Assembly: GCA_009760855.2 (NCBI GenBank)
Contig: WPIO01000073.1
Location: forward strand, 1,601,501-1,665,500
Origin: Cristatella mucedo
Lineage: Eukaryota; Bryozoa; Phylactolaemata; Cristatellidae
Direction: 5' to 3'
Length of the DNA stretch: 64,000 nucleotides
The position numbers and the translations under genes were made by a program. Positions 48,020 through 59,700 of this stretch are shown piece by piece. Position 1 is the stretch's first letter. Each line of letters opens with the position of its first letter. Under the pieces are notes generated by a model that was not told the origin of the DNA, made no database searches, and was given only the letters and a program-made list of their open reading frames with translations.

Positions 48020-48410
48020 ACCCCGAAATCTAAACCCCAAACCCTAAATCCTACGCCCTAACTACTCTCAACCTTAAACACCCTAAACCCCCTAAACCCT
48101 AGAAGTCTAAACCCTAAACCCTAGAAGTCTAAATACTAAACCCTAGAAGTCTAAACTCTAGAAGCCTAAACCGTAGAAGTCTAAACCCTGGAAGTCTAAA
48201 CAGCCTAAAGCCTTAACACCCGAAACCCTTAACCCTAGAAGTTTAAACCCTAAACCCTAAAAGTGTAAACCCTAAACCCTAGAAGTCTAAACGCTAAACC
48301 CTAGAAGTCTAAGTGCTAAACCCTAGAAGTCGAAGCCCTAAACCTTAGTAGTCTAAACCCTAAACCATAAACACCGTAAACTTTAGAAGTCCAAACCCTA
48401 AACCTGAAAA
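48020..48410. repeat. Degenerate CCCTAAA-type minisatellite
   Basis: Irregular array of AAACCCTAAACCCTAGAAGT, about 14-15 bases per full unit with CCCTAAA submotifs. It resembles interstitial telomere-like DNA in wording but is interrupted, variable and inside a retroelement. Confidence 0.85.
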
Positions 48411-48905
48411 TGTATACCACATATTTGAACCCAACAATCCACACGCTATAATTCCAGAAGCTATGATTCCAGAACTTGTAATTCCAAACCCTATTATACC
48501 CAACCCTATTATTACAAACCCTATCTTTCTAAACCCTATAATTTCAAAGCCTGTAATTCCAAACCCTATGATTCCAAACTCTATAATTGCAAATCCTATA
48601 ATTACAAACCCTATAATTGCAAGCACCTAATAATTCCAAACCGTAAAATCTCAGACCATTTAATTCCAAACCCTTTAATTATGCATCGTATAATCTATGC
48701 CGTATAATTCTATACCCTATAACTCTGAACCCAATCATTCTAAATCTTATAATTCCGGACGCTATAAATGCAAACCCTATAATTATATACCTTCTAATCC
48801 TATACCCTGTCATTCAAGGCCCTATAATTTTAAACCCTAGAGTTTTAAATCTTGTAATTCTAGACCCTATAATTATATACCCGAATATTTTAACCCTATA
48901 ATTAT
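48411..48905. repeat. AT-rich 15-base minisatellite (CCCTATAATTCCAAA type)
   Basis: Around 30 variable units of CCCTATAATTCCAAA. On the minus strand 15-base units give a false open frame of IIGFx repeats (48626-48360). It is adjacent to, and shares the AAACCCTA core with, the array on its left. Confidence 0.85.
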
Positions 48906-48929
48906 ATACCCTATATTTCCATACGCCGA

Positions 48930-49530
48930 AGGCAGGTACCATGACTGGAGTGCCATTCATTGTTGCTTCCGATGGCCTTACATGCTGGCTTGGTACAAGA
49001 GCCATTCAGGTCATCGGACTGATGACCATGCACTCTGACCTTCCTATTGCACAAGTAGAGAGTACTGGAAAGCATGATCTCGGCGACCTGTGTGCGGCCA
49101 GTTTGTAAACCGATTCAACGGTGCGTCCCAACTTACTACCATGGGGAACGTGCGGTGGACCGCCATCTACATCCAGTAATGGACAGACGTCTACGGCAGC
49201 AGCCTCGACAGCTAGAAGACGGGCAGTTTTCAAAAGGCCCTACGACTCCAGAGCACGAGATCTGAGCATACTCACCATCGGCCTAGCAATACTCTACAAA
49301 GAAATGCTTATGAAGAGCAGCTTCGAGAAGGTACCGTCGTGGTGACCCACAGTAACAGGTCATACGCCAACAACGATCCGCCACCGCCGGCGAAGGGGAT
49401 ATGACCTCGTTACGACGAGCAGAAACCAATACAGGCCTAGCGCCAACACCAAACAGCAAGCTCGGCAGAAGCGACCTAGCCGAGCTCCAACATGGCAAAG
49501 GGATAATGTGTGCTTCAATAAAAGGGGGAT
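48930..49530 (+). pseudogene. pol traces (protease and integrase-tail-like) of the gypsy-like element
   Basis: From about 48941 a frame reads MTGVPFIVASDGLTCWLGTR and IQVIGLMTMHSDL, like the end of a retroelement protease (F-V---G---LG--A---LGL). The last 250 bases before the right LTR have a proline/arginine-rich frame (SNRSYANNDPPPPAKGYDL) of the kind seen at integrase C-termini. RT and RNase H motifs are absent. Confidence 0.45.
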
Positions 49531-49687
49531 GCTGAGAGATACAGATGCCCTCTCCATTGCCGTGTTACTCCGAATTGCCGGAGGTTCCTTGTACCGAACG
49601 TTTCCGGTACCTGCTGACGTGATTAAACGTGGTCTCTGCTTTGCTGGTGTATTATCACTCTTACTGCGCAATCGGCAATAAGAATCA

Positions 49688-50249
49688 CTACCGCACTGCA
49701 AGTCAAAGTACGGTAGACCGCCATGCGTTCGTGCGCTACCACGCGTTCGTGCGCTACTGTGTCTTGTTGCACTTTAGTCGCAGCGCAAAATAAGGATATA
49801 AAACTATTACCGGCTCGCCCAAACTCCCCTCCTCCGTTCTCTCACTACCAGGGTACTGCTGCTGGCGAAATTTCTCATTCGCTTAGACGAAAGGCGTCCG
49901 GGTAATTTCGCAAACTAATCTTCTTTCGATAACCATACAGTCAGTTGGTCGACTCACGAGAGGTTGGTTTAAGGTCTTACCAAATACTGTACGCAACCTT
50001 GCGATAGCCAATGTTATGAAGTACTTCTAATTCGCCAGCGACACCTGGCGATTAATGCAGCGAAGCTTGAAACGCATTCAATTGGTTGAGGCTGAGAGGA
50101 CTTTATGTTGGCATTTTCCCGCATTACTTTTTATGTAGCGTAATTTTAACTCGTACCTTTTATATTTATTTTATGAAACCACTTTCGAAAATTCATGCTT
50201 CTGCTCGAGGCCTGTTACTTATTGCGGTCAGCTTATTCAGATCTGAGAA
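49688..50249. repeat. Block F (right end), unit 3; no gene seen
   Basis: Continues the unit after the gypsy-like insertion and matches 8430-8985 (TCAGTTGGTCGACTCACGAG near 49938). A direct 18-base doublet CGTTCGTGCGCTAC(C) lies at about 49725-49758. Confidence 0.6.
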
Positions 50250-51120
50250 TGGACGAACGTATGATGCTGAAATGGTGGCACCAGCTAGACCAGCCGGACT
50301 ACGGTAAACACTGTTATTAGAGATTATGTGGTTGTACGATAGTTTATCGCCGATGCCGCATAGAAAGGCAGCACCCTGAAATAAGTGGGCTGTCATTTTT
50401 CGAGATTTTGGGCATTGGTGTATGAGTTTGTCGGAGCGATAGGTGACAGAGTTGTAGGTCATGGCCGCTGTTGAACGCCGGTTACCGTCCGCTGCTGTTA
50501 AATACACTTATCTGCATTTTGGATACCGACTTGACAAGCTAAGGTATGAGCGCTCATCGTCGCTGCCGTGTTTCTGCTTCTGCACGCGTGCCTGCGTGCA
50601 TTAGTGCAGCACCGACAAGTAACTAGCCGTGCTACATGGTTTCGGCGTGGCAAGTATTCATCGCGAACCGGCTGAAAGTAACCCCGTTACGAGCAAGCAC
50701 TGCGTTTGCATTCCAGCACTGACCTAACGTGGAAGCCGCACGCCTCGTTTGTAACCATGTATACTAGCCAAGTGGCATTTTCATCACTCGAGACTATACG
50801 AGCCACGTTCGGTTCCACTAAATTAGCAAACGGTCAAAGAAGCTTGGAAGAGGCTGTGCTTGGAAACGAACGTAAAATCTGCAGGTTGTTGCCATGTGAG
50901 CACCAAGTATACGCAGACAACAAGTATCACGGCTTCCTTAGAAACTCATGCAAAATGCCTAAGTATATTCGACATTCACATGATCTGAATAAGGCCCGCT
51001 CATGCCTTCGATTGGGCAGCACTCGTACTTTATCTCTTGCTCAGTAGTCAAATCCAAACAGAAAGGATCGTCGACTTATAGCGAGAAGTAAAGAGGCATA
51101 CTAATAATGCTTAAGTGAGT
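50250..51120 (+). repeat. Block G (left part), unit 3, with conserved ORF
   Basis: Counterpart of 14400-15130. The plus-strand frame 50706-51047 is open for 113 codons: FVTMYTSQVAFSSLETI, STKLANGQRSLEEAVLG, QVYADNKYHGFLRNSCKM. Its central 50 residues are conserved in unit 1, its last 20 are not. No family is recognised; it could be an exon or an old element's ORF. Confidence 0.4.
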
Positions 51121-51146
51121 GTGAATGCCCGGGGAGAGAGAGAAAT

Positions 51147-51181
<35 letters not shown>

Positions 51182-52284
51182 AGAAGAAAGAGGGAGAGAG
51201 AGAGAAAAATTTTGTATTGGCTAAAAGCTGGTCGGATTTAGTGGGCCGACATGCGGTGATGTCGTGGTAGGCAGGTGCGGCGGAACATCAGGTCACCAAG
51301 ATCTGCCAGGTGGTGACAGCTTGCCAGGCGCCGATCGTATGTCACGAGGCAACGACGTTCTTCGAGGCAACCGGAAGCCATGGGGCTGAGGCGTACAGCA
51401 GCCAGACTAAAGCACGAGGCAGATTGGCGGCAGCGTCTTGCAATGATGATGTGGCCTGCGAGTAAGCGAAAGCCGTAAAGACGACGTTGACCTGCTATGA
51501 GCCGGTAATCTTTGGCGTAGCCAGCTCAGGTCGGAGAGTCGGCACATTTCGAAGACGCTGCACTGGTTGGCGACGCGGTCCAGAGTCTCCAAAGGTGGCT
51601 GCAGAACAGGCTGGGGCTACGGCAGAGTCGGCAGTAGCGGCTGGAGGGACGGCGGCCGACGTCGGCAAACTTTGGCTGCTGCAGTCAGCTCTGTGACGAC
51701 GGCTGTGGCACATGTGGCCGGCTGGTCGTGAAAGGCCGTGCTCCAGCGCCACTCCACCGAGCAGCTGCAACGTTGATCCTGCCTGTAAGGGTCCCTTTCT
51801 CTTACGCTTTTGCTCTCTCCGATTCGAGGCAAGATTGATCAGTACGATAGGATTGAGGAAATTGGTAGCCGCCAGCTTCGAATGCTGTCAGAACTGCATC
51901 ACCTGTGTAGGTTCTCCGACTACGTCACGCACTGATCTGTAGATCTCGCGCATGTGATTTTGCTTAAATGGTTGCACATTCCCAAATCATTTTTCGAGCG
52001 GCTGAGAAGATAACCCGCCTGCCCATGGGGGTTAGCTGCTAATGTTGGCTGCTGTAGTAATATGGCGCTCTCGTTTTCCAACGCGTTTTTCTGTACCATT
52101 TTCCCGCCAAAGGAGCTGCTCTATTATCCCTTCAGTTTTTTTGGCTCTTTGTCCTGTTTTTTTTGTTGAAGTCATGTTTTGGTTGACGTCCTGGATGTGT
52201 GGTGTTAGGAGGGTTGGTGTGCAAAATGCTGCACGCTAAGTTGCATTTTCTTGTGTTGCTGCTGGGATTTGTGATCTTAAAATC
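51121..52284. repeat. Unit 3-specific stretch, nothing identified
   Basis: Starts with a GA-rich tract (51136-51208), continues with GC-rich sequence (51240-51800) in which all frames give low-complexity peptides, and ends with unremarkable sequence to 52284. Unit 1 has other sequence here (15131-15858). No terminal repeats or motifs were found. Confidence 0.5.
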
Positions 52285-52690
52285 AAGGAGGACTATGGGC
52301 CAGCGAGCGCTTGGCTTCGATGTGGCTAGGACACAAGCCGGTATTGTTCCACTGCAAGCCTATCGATGAATGGCTGTTGGATGTACCATCGTGACGAGCC
52401 AGTGCAGCTGTTGGAAGCACCGTCAGGGCGGGCCGGTGTGCAGCTGTGGTCCGCCTTCGTTGTGGTTTGGACACAGATCGCTATTGTTAGTCAAATAAAG
52501 TGCCAGTGAACAGACGTTGGTTGCATTGTCCGGACGGGCCGGTGCACAGCCGTGATCAAGGAGCAGCACTCTTATGGGCGAATAAATCGTGCAATGCCCT
52601 GCTCCGTGCATTGTGTAATTGACTGTTGGTATTGGTCGTCGGCTGGCCTTCTCTACGGTGAGCGACTGCAACTGAAAGCCTAAAGAGAAA
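52285..52690 (-). mobile_element. LTR-2 solo repeat, minus orientation, unit 3
   Basis: Counterpart of 15860-16235. On the minus strand: CAGCCGACGACCAATACCAA, then GACCACAGCTGCACACCGG and AGCCACATCGAAGCC in the internal tandem motif. Confidence 0.6.
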
Positions 52691-54009
52691 GTCAGAAATG
52701 TATACCGACTCACCTGGTCTACTCGCTGCTAGTAAAACGTACTAAATGTGGCAAGTCGCCTGTCTATCCTTGTAACTCAGACATTATTATACGTTAGGCG
52801 GTATGCAATGGCTACCATACGGGTACCTAAAGCCTTCTAAACTGAGAGCACTACTGCAACCTCTCGGGCGTTGAAATCCCTGGCCCCTACGGATTGCTGA
52901 GTTCCTGATACTATCTGATTGAACAGCCTCATTTGTGTAGGGTCATGAGAGCCCTATCGGCTGCCATTACCGCTTGCAGTTGGCGATAAAAGGTTACCCA
53001 ACTATGCAATTCGAACCCACGACCTGGGTCAAAAAAATAGGGCACCTTACCTCCTGGGCTATCACAACCTAGATGAACTTACATACTTACACACATGAAT
53101 GCACTCGAGCATCCTTCTATTCAATTTTTCACAGGTAAAAATATACGTACAAACTCATACCTGTACACACATCTCTCCATGCCAAAATTATTATGGGCTC
53201 GTTTTAACCAGCCGGTGCCGGCTCCAGCGATCTGAGTTGTAATTCGGCCGATCTGTAGAATTCGCTGGCAATGAGCCAAGTGTACCTATTTAGGTTTAAG
53301 CTTGTTTTGATGTGTGTCTGTGACTACTCGGTCGGACTTTAGCTATTTAGCTGGATGGTCATACGTTGGCCGTTGAGTGGCTCTCAAATGTCTGCTCATT
53401 TCCGAGTCTGAATTTTCACTTTGCATGTAGACGACTGCCCGCGATGTCCTCTCAAGGTCCGGCCTTTTGACGTGCATTAATAGCCTACTTGTTCCTATAT
53501 GGTCCTATAGATTATGTGCATTTATATCTGGGGTTAAATATAGGAGCACGAAATAGCTAATGGGTGGAGGCAACAGAGTTGAAGTACGAGACAAAGGGAG
53601 AGAGAAATATAGGGAGAGGGAGAGAGACAGACAAAGACACAGAGAGAGAGTGAGAGAGAGACAGAGACAGACAGAAACCGAGACAGAGACAGACAAGGAG
53701 AGAGAGAGATTGAGGCGGTGGGATAACATGCTGAATGCAGCTGCACTGCACCGTGGGGGTCGTAGGCGCCTAGCTGGACATCGCCCCTCGCTATGGCGAC
53801 CAGGCAGCCTAAAATGATGAATTGCTGGCACCGCTGCCTCTAAAGATCGGCCGTGGGAAAAGAGTCAACTGCTATGAACGGACGGGGCCTGGTTTCGCTG
53901 CACCTACCCGGCAGACCCCGGCCGGTTTGGTAAGGGTAGCCACTTCTTCCAGCCTCGGGGTGTCTGTCGTTCAAGGCACCAATTGCTTGACACAGAACTT
54001 CCATCCGAA
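52691..54009. repeat. Block G (right part), unit 3; no gene seen
   Basis: Counterpart of 16236-17540, with the old SINE at 52945-53075 (minus strand; AATTCGAACCCACGACCTGG on the plus strand) and a mixed GA/CAGA tract at 53590-53715. Confidence 0.65.
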
Positions 54010-56254
54010 CCTCTTACCTGTGCCTTCGATATGCCGCCGCATCGACCCTTCGGAGTCGGCCGCATAACGATGCCTTTTTGGGGAAGGCGAGACGCCTCCA
54101 CATTGGCTCTGCAACTATTTCGGCGCATATGAGCCAGACGTGGCCTGGTCTTAGCCCGTCTGCATCAGATCCCTTCGGCAGAGGACGACGATGGGCCAAC
54201 GCTCGCCCGCAGAGCGATATCTCGCTCCAACCAGGCATCACCGTAGACGGACTTGGGCAGTCATTGTTGACATTGCCACCCCATTCGACAGCAACGAGGA
54301 TACCCTGACAAAGGCCGCGAAAGCTAAAATTACCAAGTATGCCGGCATTTCTCGCCACTTCGTGGCCCAGTTAAGAACTGCAGCCTAGGTGCTACCGTTC
54401 TTCAAAGGAGTGCTCAGTCGTGGTACGCGGTAAACGAACTTTACCCACAAACACTCATCATTAACGGGAAATACTGTATAAGGCCAAAGGGTAAAGAGTA
54501 TTGCCCCACCCCTACTTGATACATCTCCCTAATAGCACATTTATTGTCTTTTCGCAAATACCAATGAAACTACTTGCATGAACATTGGCACGGACAGCAG
54601 AGGTAGCATAAGCTATCTTTTGATGCAATCGTAGCTATTGCGTTGACCTTCCGTTGACCTCTAAAACTCAAAATCACGCTTTTCAGCTGACATAAGCCAA
54701 ACAACCATGGCGATCTTGAAATTCAGCAGATTAAATACCATGAACTGCAAAAATTTGCAAAAAATTAAAAAAATATGTGACATATTTTGGCAAATAGATA
54801 ACACCTAAAACAGGAAAATAAAAATAACTGACGTGTCAAAGGTAACTCTAATCAGTCAATAAAACTCGATTATGTAACATTCAAGGACTCGGGCATCATA
54901 ATTACTTGACATACAACCCAATTGAGGTAACCCTTATTTGCAGCTAGGCAACCAAGCAAATATTCCAAATTTCTAGGCGATACGGTCAGAATTGGCCGAG
55001 CTGTAAGATTTAGCATGTACCAAAGACAACCTTTGTGAAAACTGTGTCAAAGTGACAAGTGATGATGCGCATGCAAACGATTCACAAAGGACCCGAGTCC
55101 ATTGGATTACTGTCATTGAACTTTGAGACACAAATTAAGGAGTTTTTAAATCAAGTTATACGCCTATTAAATCGTTATCAGCATACCTGTGACATTTACA
55201 CGACGACTCGGCAGCACCTTAACTAAACATGTCGGACGGGAAAATGGCAGCTCGCCTATAAATATATGTCTATCTAATAAACTACAATATGCAAACGAGA
55301 CAGCCGGAATGATTTGTAAGTTAAAACATACATTCCAAATTTAGATTTGATCGGATCATTAGCATTTGATATATCGGAGATATGACGTAAACAGGATACC
55401 TTGAGCGGGAATCTTACTTGAACATGTGGGAGAGCACTGAGAACGGCAAGCTATAAAAAATATGATGGCGTTAGGCATAGCAAGTAATTTAATGCATTGA
55501 AAAATTCAGATATTGAGGAATACGTTAATCTTGCATGACCCTGATAAAGCATCAACAGAGCATTTCCAGGATAGCTAGCATTAGGCAGGTTCAGATCAGC
55601 CAGTCAGATCCACGACGGCTAAGACCCGAGCTCTAAACCCGCGTTCGCAAACACAAATATCACCTTATAAACGGCATTACTGAGAACTTTAAATCCTATC
55701 CATGCTCTATGAATAGAATTGAATCAACATTTTCAGCCTAATGCCCAGTGAACGACGCGCTAATTTAATCCGTCACAACGCCGCTTGGCGACCGTCTACA
55801 CTCCTTCACAGTCGGCGGCTTCGCTCTTGTTTAATGACTTCTAAATTAATGGATCAGCGGTCCTAGGAATCGGCAGGTGCGGTGCTAATGAACTTTTTAG
55901 TAACTGCAGGCCCTGCCGAAGTAATCTGTCAAAACATTATCCCAAACGATAGTCTAGTTGTCGAATAACGCACACTTCCATTTTGCGCACCGATGTAAAG
56001 ATATTAATGTAAACGTATGACTTGCAAGGAAATAAGGATTCGGAGCCTTGATTAGTCGTTTGCCAAAGATTAGCTACTACCGACAGGGGGCGTGGATACA
56101 CTTCGTATCAGCGGGATTACGTGTTTTGATTGTTATAACTACCAGTCGACGAATTGACCTTGAGAGGGCGCGTCATCATTTTTAAAACTCGACGTTTGTT
56201 TCGTAGCTTAGGGCCATATTCGTGCGCTCGCTTAGGGCTGAGTGGCTTATGTTT
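54010..56254. repeat. Block C, unit 3
   Basis: Counterpart of 19921-22739 and 35030-37674. It holds the empty sites of the hAT block (near 54030) and of the SINE at 21481 (near 55575). The conserved minus-strand frame is diverged here (54358-54014; MARNAGILGNFSFRGLCQGI). Confidence 0.6.
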
Positions 56255-59200
56255 ATTAAGTTCTCTAAAAAGAGTCACGGCTGACCAGCTGAATTCATAT
56301 ATAGACACTTCAAACCTTGCTAGTAAGTACCAGTCTGGCTTTAGAGCTAATCACTCAATTGAGTCAACATTGCTTTGGGTGTACGAAGACCTACGTGGAA
56401 ATTCAGACTTCTAATGTAATGCGTCTCCGTCTATAGCTTCACAAAGCCATAAAACTAAGTGGGTGTTACGCAGGAGAGTTTTTCATAGCTCACCCACAGC
56501 CTAAGCGGCTTTCGGTACGCACTTGGTAGCAGACAGATTTCATCTCACGTAGCAAAGAGAAAGTGGTAAGCTTAACAGAGTCAGAAGAGCAGTTGAGGTA
56601 GTGAGTAGCTTCAAAGAAGCAGCTCAGGACTTGAATTCCTGAGAGTCGGACCCTAAATAGATTTATAAGACAGTAAACAATTTACTGGCCAATGCTGAGA
56701 GGTCTGACTCCCCAGATATTGAGGGCTCAACCAAAAAGTTTCCTGCCTTCTTAACTGATAAAGTTGTGCATATTCGTACCTCCATAAAGGCTCCAGAGTT
56801 TTGTAAAGCAATTGTGAAATCACAACCTGCGACCTTTCTTAAAAGATTTTTCGAGGATTCTGCATGCAAAGTGGCTACTTTAATAAAGTCTAACCAAAAG
56901 AGCTGATCTTCTGAAGACCCTATACCATCATCTCTGTGGTCTTCACTGGCAGACCAACTCAGCCCTGCCATAACGGAGATTTGTAATGCTTATTTAGTAA
57001 AATGGGTCGTACCAAGTCCATCAAATCGGCAATCGTTAGACCCATACTTAAAAAGCCTGGATTAGATGCTGAGGTCCTTACAAACTATCACCCAGCTGTT
57101 CTTCCTTCTTTCTTTTCAAAGATTCTAGAAAAAATGTTACTAAGCAGCTGGTAGTACGTGTTGAAAACAATGAAACATCAAGAACATTTCAATCAGGGTT
57201 CAAGAGGCAGCACTCCACTGAAACTGCTCTCCTCCGAGTTAACTCAGCTAGATCTGTCAGCTGCCTTGGACACCATCAATCACGATGTTATACTTGAATG
57301 ATTGAGAGCAAAGATTGGTCTGGCAGACGAGGCACTGGCGTGGTTTACATCGTACTTGTCTGATCGTGTTCAATCCGTGTCGCGTGAGGGTCAGGTCTTA
57401 CACACGAGACGGGTCACCGGTGGAGTTCCTCAAGGTCCGTCCTCGGTCCCCTACGGTTCTCCATTTATATTTAACCTCTCGAAAAAGTGATTAGGGCTCA
57501 TGGAATACGATGTCACTTTTATGCAGACGATACTCAGCTGTATTTTTCATTCAAACCATCGGAATCTTCTGCAGCAACTGGTAAACTGAATGCTTCCCTC
57601 GCCGACATTCGATCCTGGATGTCGGAAAACGTCTTGTAACTAAATGACGATAAAACCTAACTGCTGCTCATAGGGCACCCGAAGCGTGTGGCTGGATTTA
57701 CAGACTTCGCTCTTCTAATGGGCGATGATGCTGTGCGACCATCACCACGTGCTTGAAATTTAGGTGTCGTTTTTGACAGCTGCCTAAACTTTAAAAGCTT
57801 CATTCTCAAGACTGCTTCTACAGCTAGCCATTACGTCCGATCTCTATCTAAGATTGGGAGCTATCTTCCACAATGGCTTCCAAAATATGTACGTAGCTCC
57901 TTAGTTTAGTTGAGGATTGGTTATTGTAATTCCGTTTGGCTGGGCTACCAACAAAGCAACTTGGCTACTGCAGTGGGCTAGCAATATGGCTGCAAGGCTA
58001 GTCTTCAAGTCCCAGAGGTTTAAGCAAATACCTCCTTCGCTAAAAGAACTAGGGTGGATGTCAGTTGATCGACGAATACAGAGCAAAGTTCTTGAGCTGA
58101 CCCACCACGGTTGGGCTTCTTCATACTTAACCTAACTGCTGCACCAGTTTCAGCCTCCTCGTACCCTTAGGTCCTCTATGAAGAATACACTAGTTGTTCC
58201 ATTCTTCTGCTTAAAGACCGTTGGAGACAGAAGCTCTAGCTCTGCAGGTCCTAGACTGTGAAACTCGCTTCCACAATTCTTGGGCAACGACAACTACAAT
58301 CCTGCTACCGACTGTGGCTCATCGTTTTCAGTGGACGATGGATAGAGTTTCTCTGCTTCTTTTGCTCGACCTTTCGACAGATTTTGGTACTATTGATCAC
58401 CAAGTCTTTCCTGAGAGTTTCTCATCTCGCCTGGGCTTCACAGGCACTGCACTGCAATGGTTTACGTCCTATCTCAGCGGGAAACTTTAGAGTATTGGTG
58501 TGAATGGACAAAATGATGATCCGAGGTACCTCTAAAATGTGTGGTACCTCAGGACTCTGTGCTAGGTCCCGTTCTTTTCACGGTTTACACTCTCGCTCTT
58601 GCTGATGTCATTGCCCAGCACAATCTAGGCTTTCACTTCTATGCGGATGACGCTCAGTAGTACCTTTTTCTGATTCCTCCCAGCCTTCGAGCACGTCGAA
58701 TACTCTCTTCTTCCTTGCTGCATGTATTGATGACATCCACACGTGGAGGACTGTAAATTTTGATGAATTAAATGATGATAAACAAACTTACTGGTCATAG
58801 AAAAACCGAGTGTGGTTTGACGATGGGAAAGGCTCACGCTCAAACCCGGCTCTGCCAGCATAATTCCTGTTGAACATGTGCGAAATTTAGGTGTCATGTT
58901 CCAAAGTCACCTTTCGCTAGACGACCACATCAGCTCTACAATCAAATTTGTCTACTTTCAGCTACATAACATTGCAAACACGGGCTTGTTTTGATAGGGA
59001 TACCGCACCTAAGTTGGTATATGCATTTGCGACATCTCGTCGTTGACTTCTGTAACTCACTCATTGCTGGTCTACCGGCCTGCAAAATCAGGCACTAACA
59101 GCTGGTGCAAAACAGTGCAGCTAGGCTTGTCTATCGTGAGCATCGCAGTTGCCACGTCACACCACTTCTCGCTGACCTGCACTGAATATCAGTCAAACGA

Positions 59201-59700
59201 TTCGACTTGAAGGTTTTATCGCTCATTTTTTATCCCTTCATTATTTGGCTCCAGCCTATCTACCAGATCTACTTCCCCACTAGGCCGAGCACCGTACCCG
59301 CCGGCTTTTCGGACACTAACTGTTTACCTATACATCGTAGAAACCTCAAATCCTTTAGCGACCCTGCCTTTTGTTCGTGTGCTCCCAAAGTCTTCAACTC
59401 ACTCCCGACTTCCGTCACGTATCCTAACTAAACCACGTTAAGAAGAAGCAAACAACACGCCTATTTATTTTAGCATTGCGTAGATCCCTGCAATTCTTAC
59501 TGTATGTGCTAATGCATGCTGACACCTTGTAGGCTGTCACTAACCAAACTTGCATGCTGACTCTGTGCATGTCACCCTAACCATGTTATTCCTATTGTTT
59601 TTAGAGCATGCTACTACTAACCATTCGATTGTGTTTCCTGTGTAGCCAATGTAAAGCTCCTAAAAAGAGATTGTTCTTGGAGGGCGAAATATCATATGCA
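56255..59700 (+). mobile_element. LINE-A copy interrupted by a LINE-B insertion
   Basis: The LINE-A RT begins at about 56275 (VTADQLNSYIDTSNLASKYQ, FRANHSIESTLLWVYEDL), stops at about 56412, and resumes at 58325 with VSLLLLLDLSTDFGTIDHQV, TGTALQWFTSYLSGKL and FYADDAQ near 58640. It continues through the thumb region and 3' UTR to the tail near 59700. Stops and frameshifts are frequent. Confidence 0.8.
56413..58324 (-). mobile_element. LINE-B with 5' inversion, inside LINE-A
   Basis: 56413-56640 is the LINE-B 3' end in minus orientation (tail CATTACATTA at 56413). 56641-58324 is the upstream body in plus orientation: KFPAFLTDKVVHIRTSIKAP region (minus-strand ORF shadow removed), WFTSYLSDRVQSVSREGQV and GGVPQGP at 57350-57440, FYADDTQLYFSFKPSE at 57520, and the C-terminal part to 58310. 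The two parts meet at the same point of the family sequence (CAGTGG / GGTCCTGA), so together they form one element whose 5' part is inverted. Confidence 0.75.

Larger units (their letters stand above)
46838..49687 (+). mobile_element. Ty3/gypsy-like LTR retrotransposon, pol mostly lost
   Basis: LTRs of about 146 and 155 bases (46838-46983, 49533-49687) begin TGAGAGAT(G/A)CAGAT and share TATTATCACTCTTAC near the end. A TGGTGGCGGCGG primer-site-like sequence follows the left LTR directly, and a polypurine tract AAAAGGGGGATGC precedes the right one. The inside has a gag remnant, about 900 bases of minisatellite, and short protease/integrase-like traces. Units 1 and 2 lack the insertion (after TTTTGACAGGTATACAAG near 8430 and 31560). 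A possible target duplication is AAGTA(T/C) at 46832 and about 49698. Confidence 0.8.

Noticed and set aside
48020-48410. True telomere or chromosome end
   Set aside because: Units are degenerate and mixed with AGAAGTCT, and retroelement sequence continues on both sides.
48360-48626. Minus-strand ORF with IIGF repeats, like a repeat protein
   Set aside because: It is the translation of a 15-base AT-rich minisatellite inside a dead retroelement.
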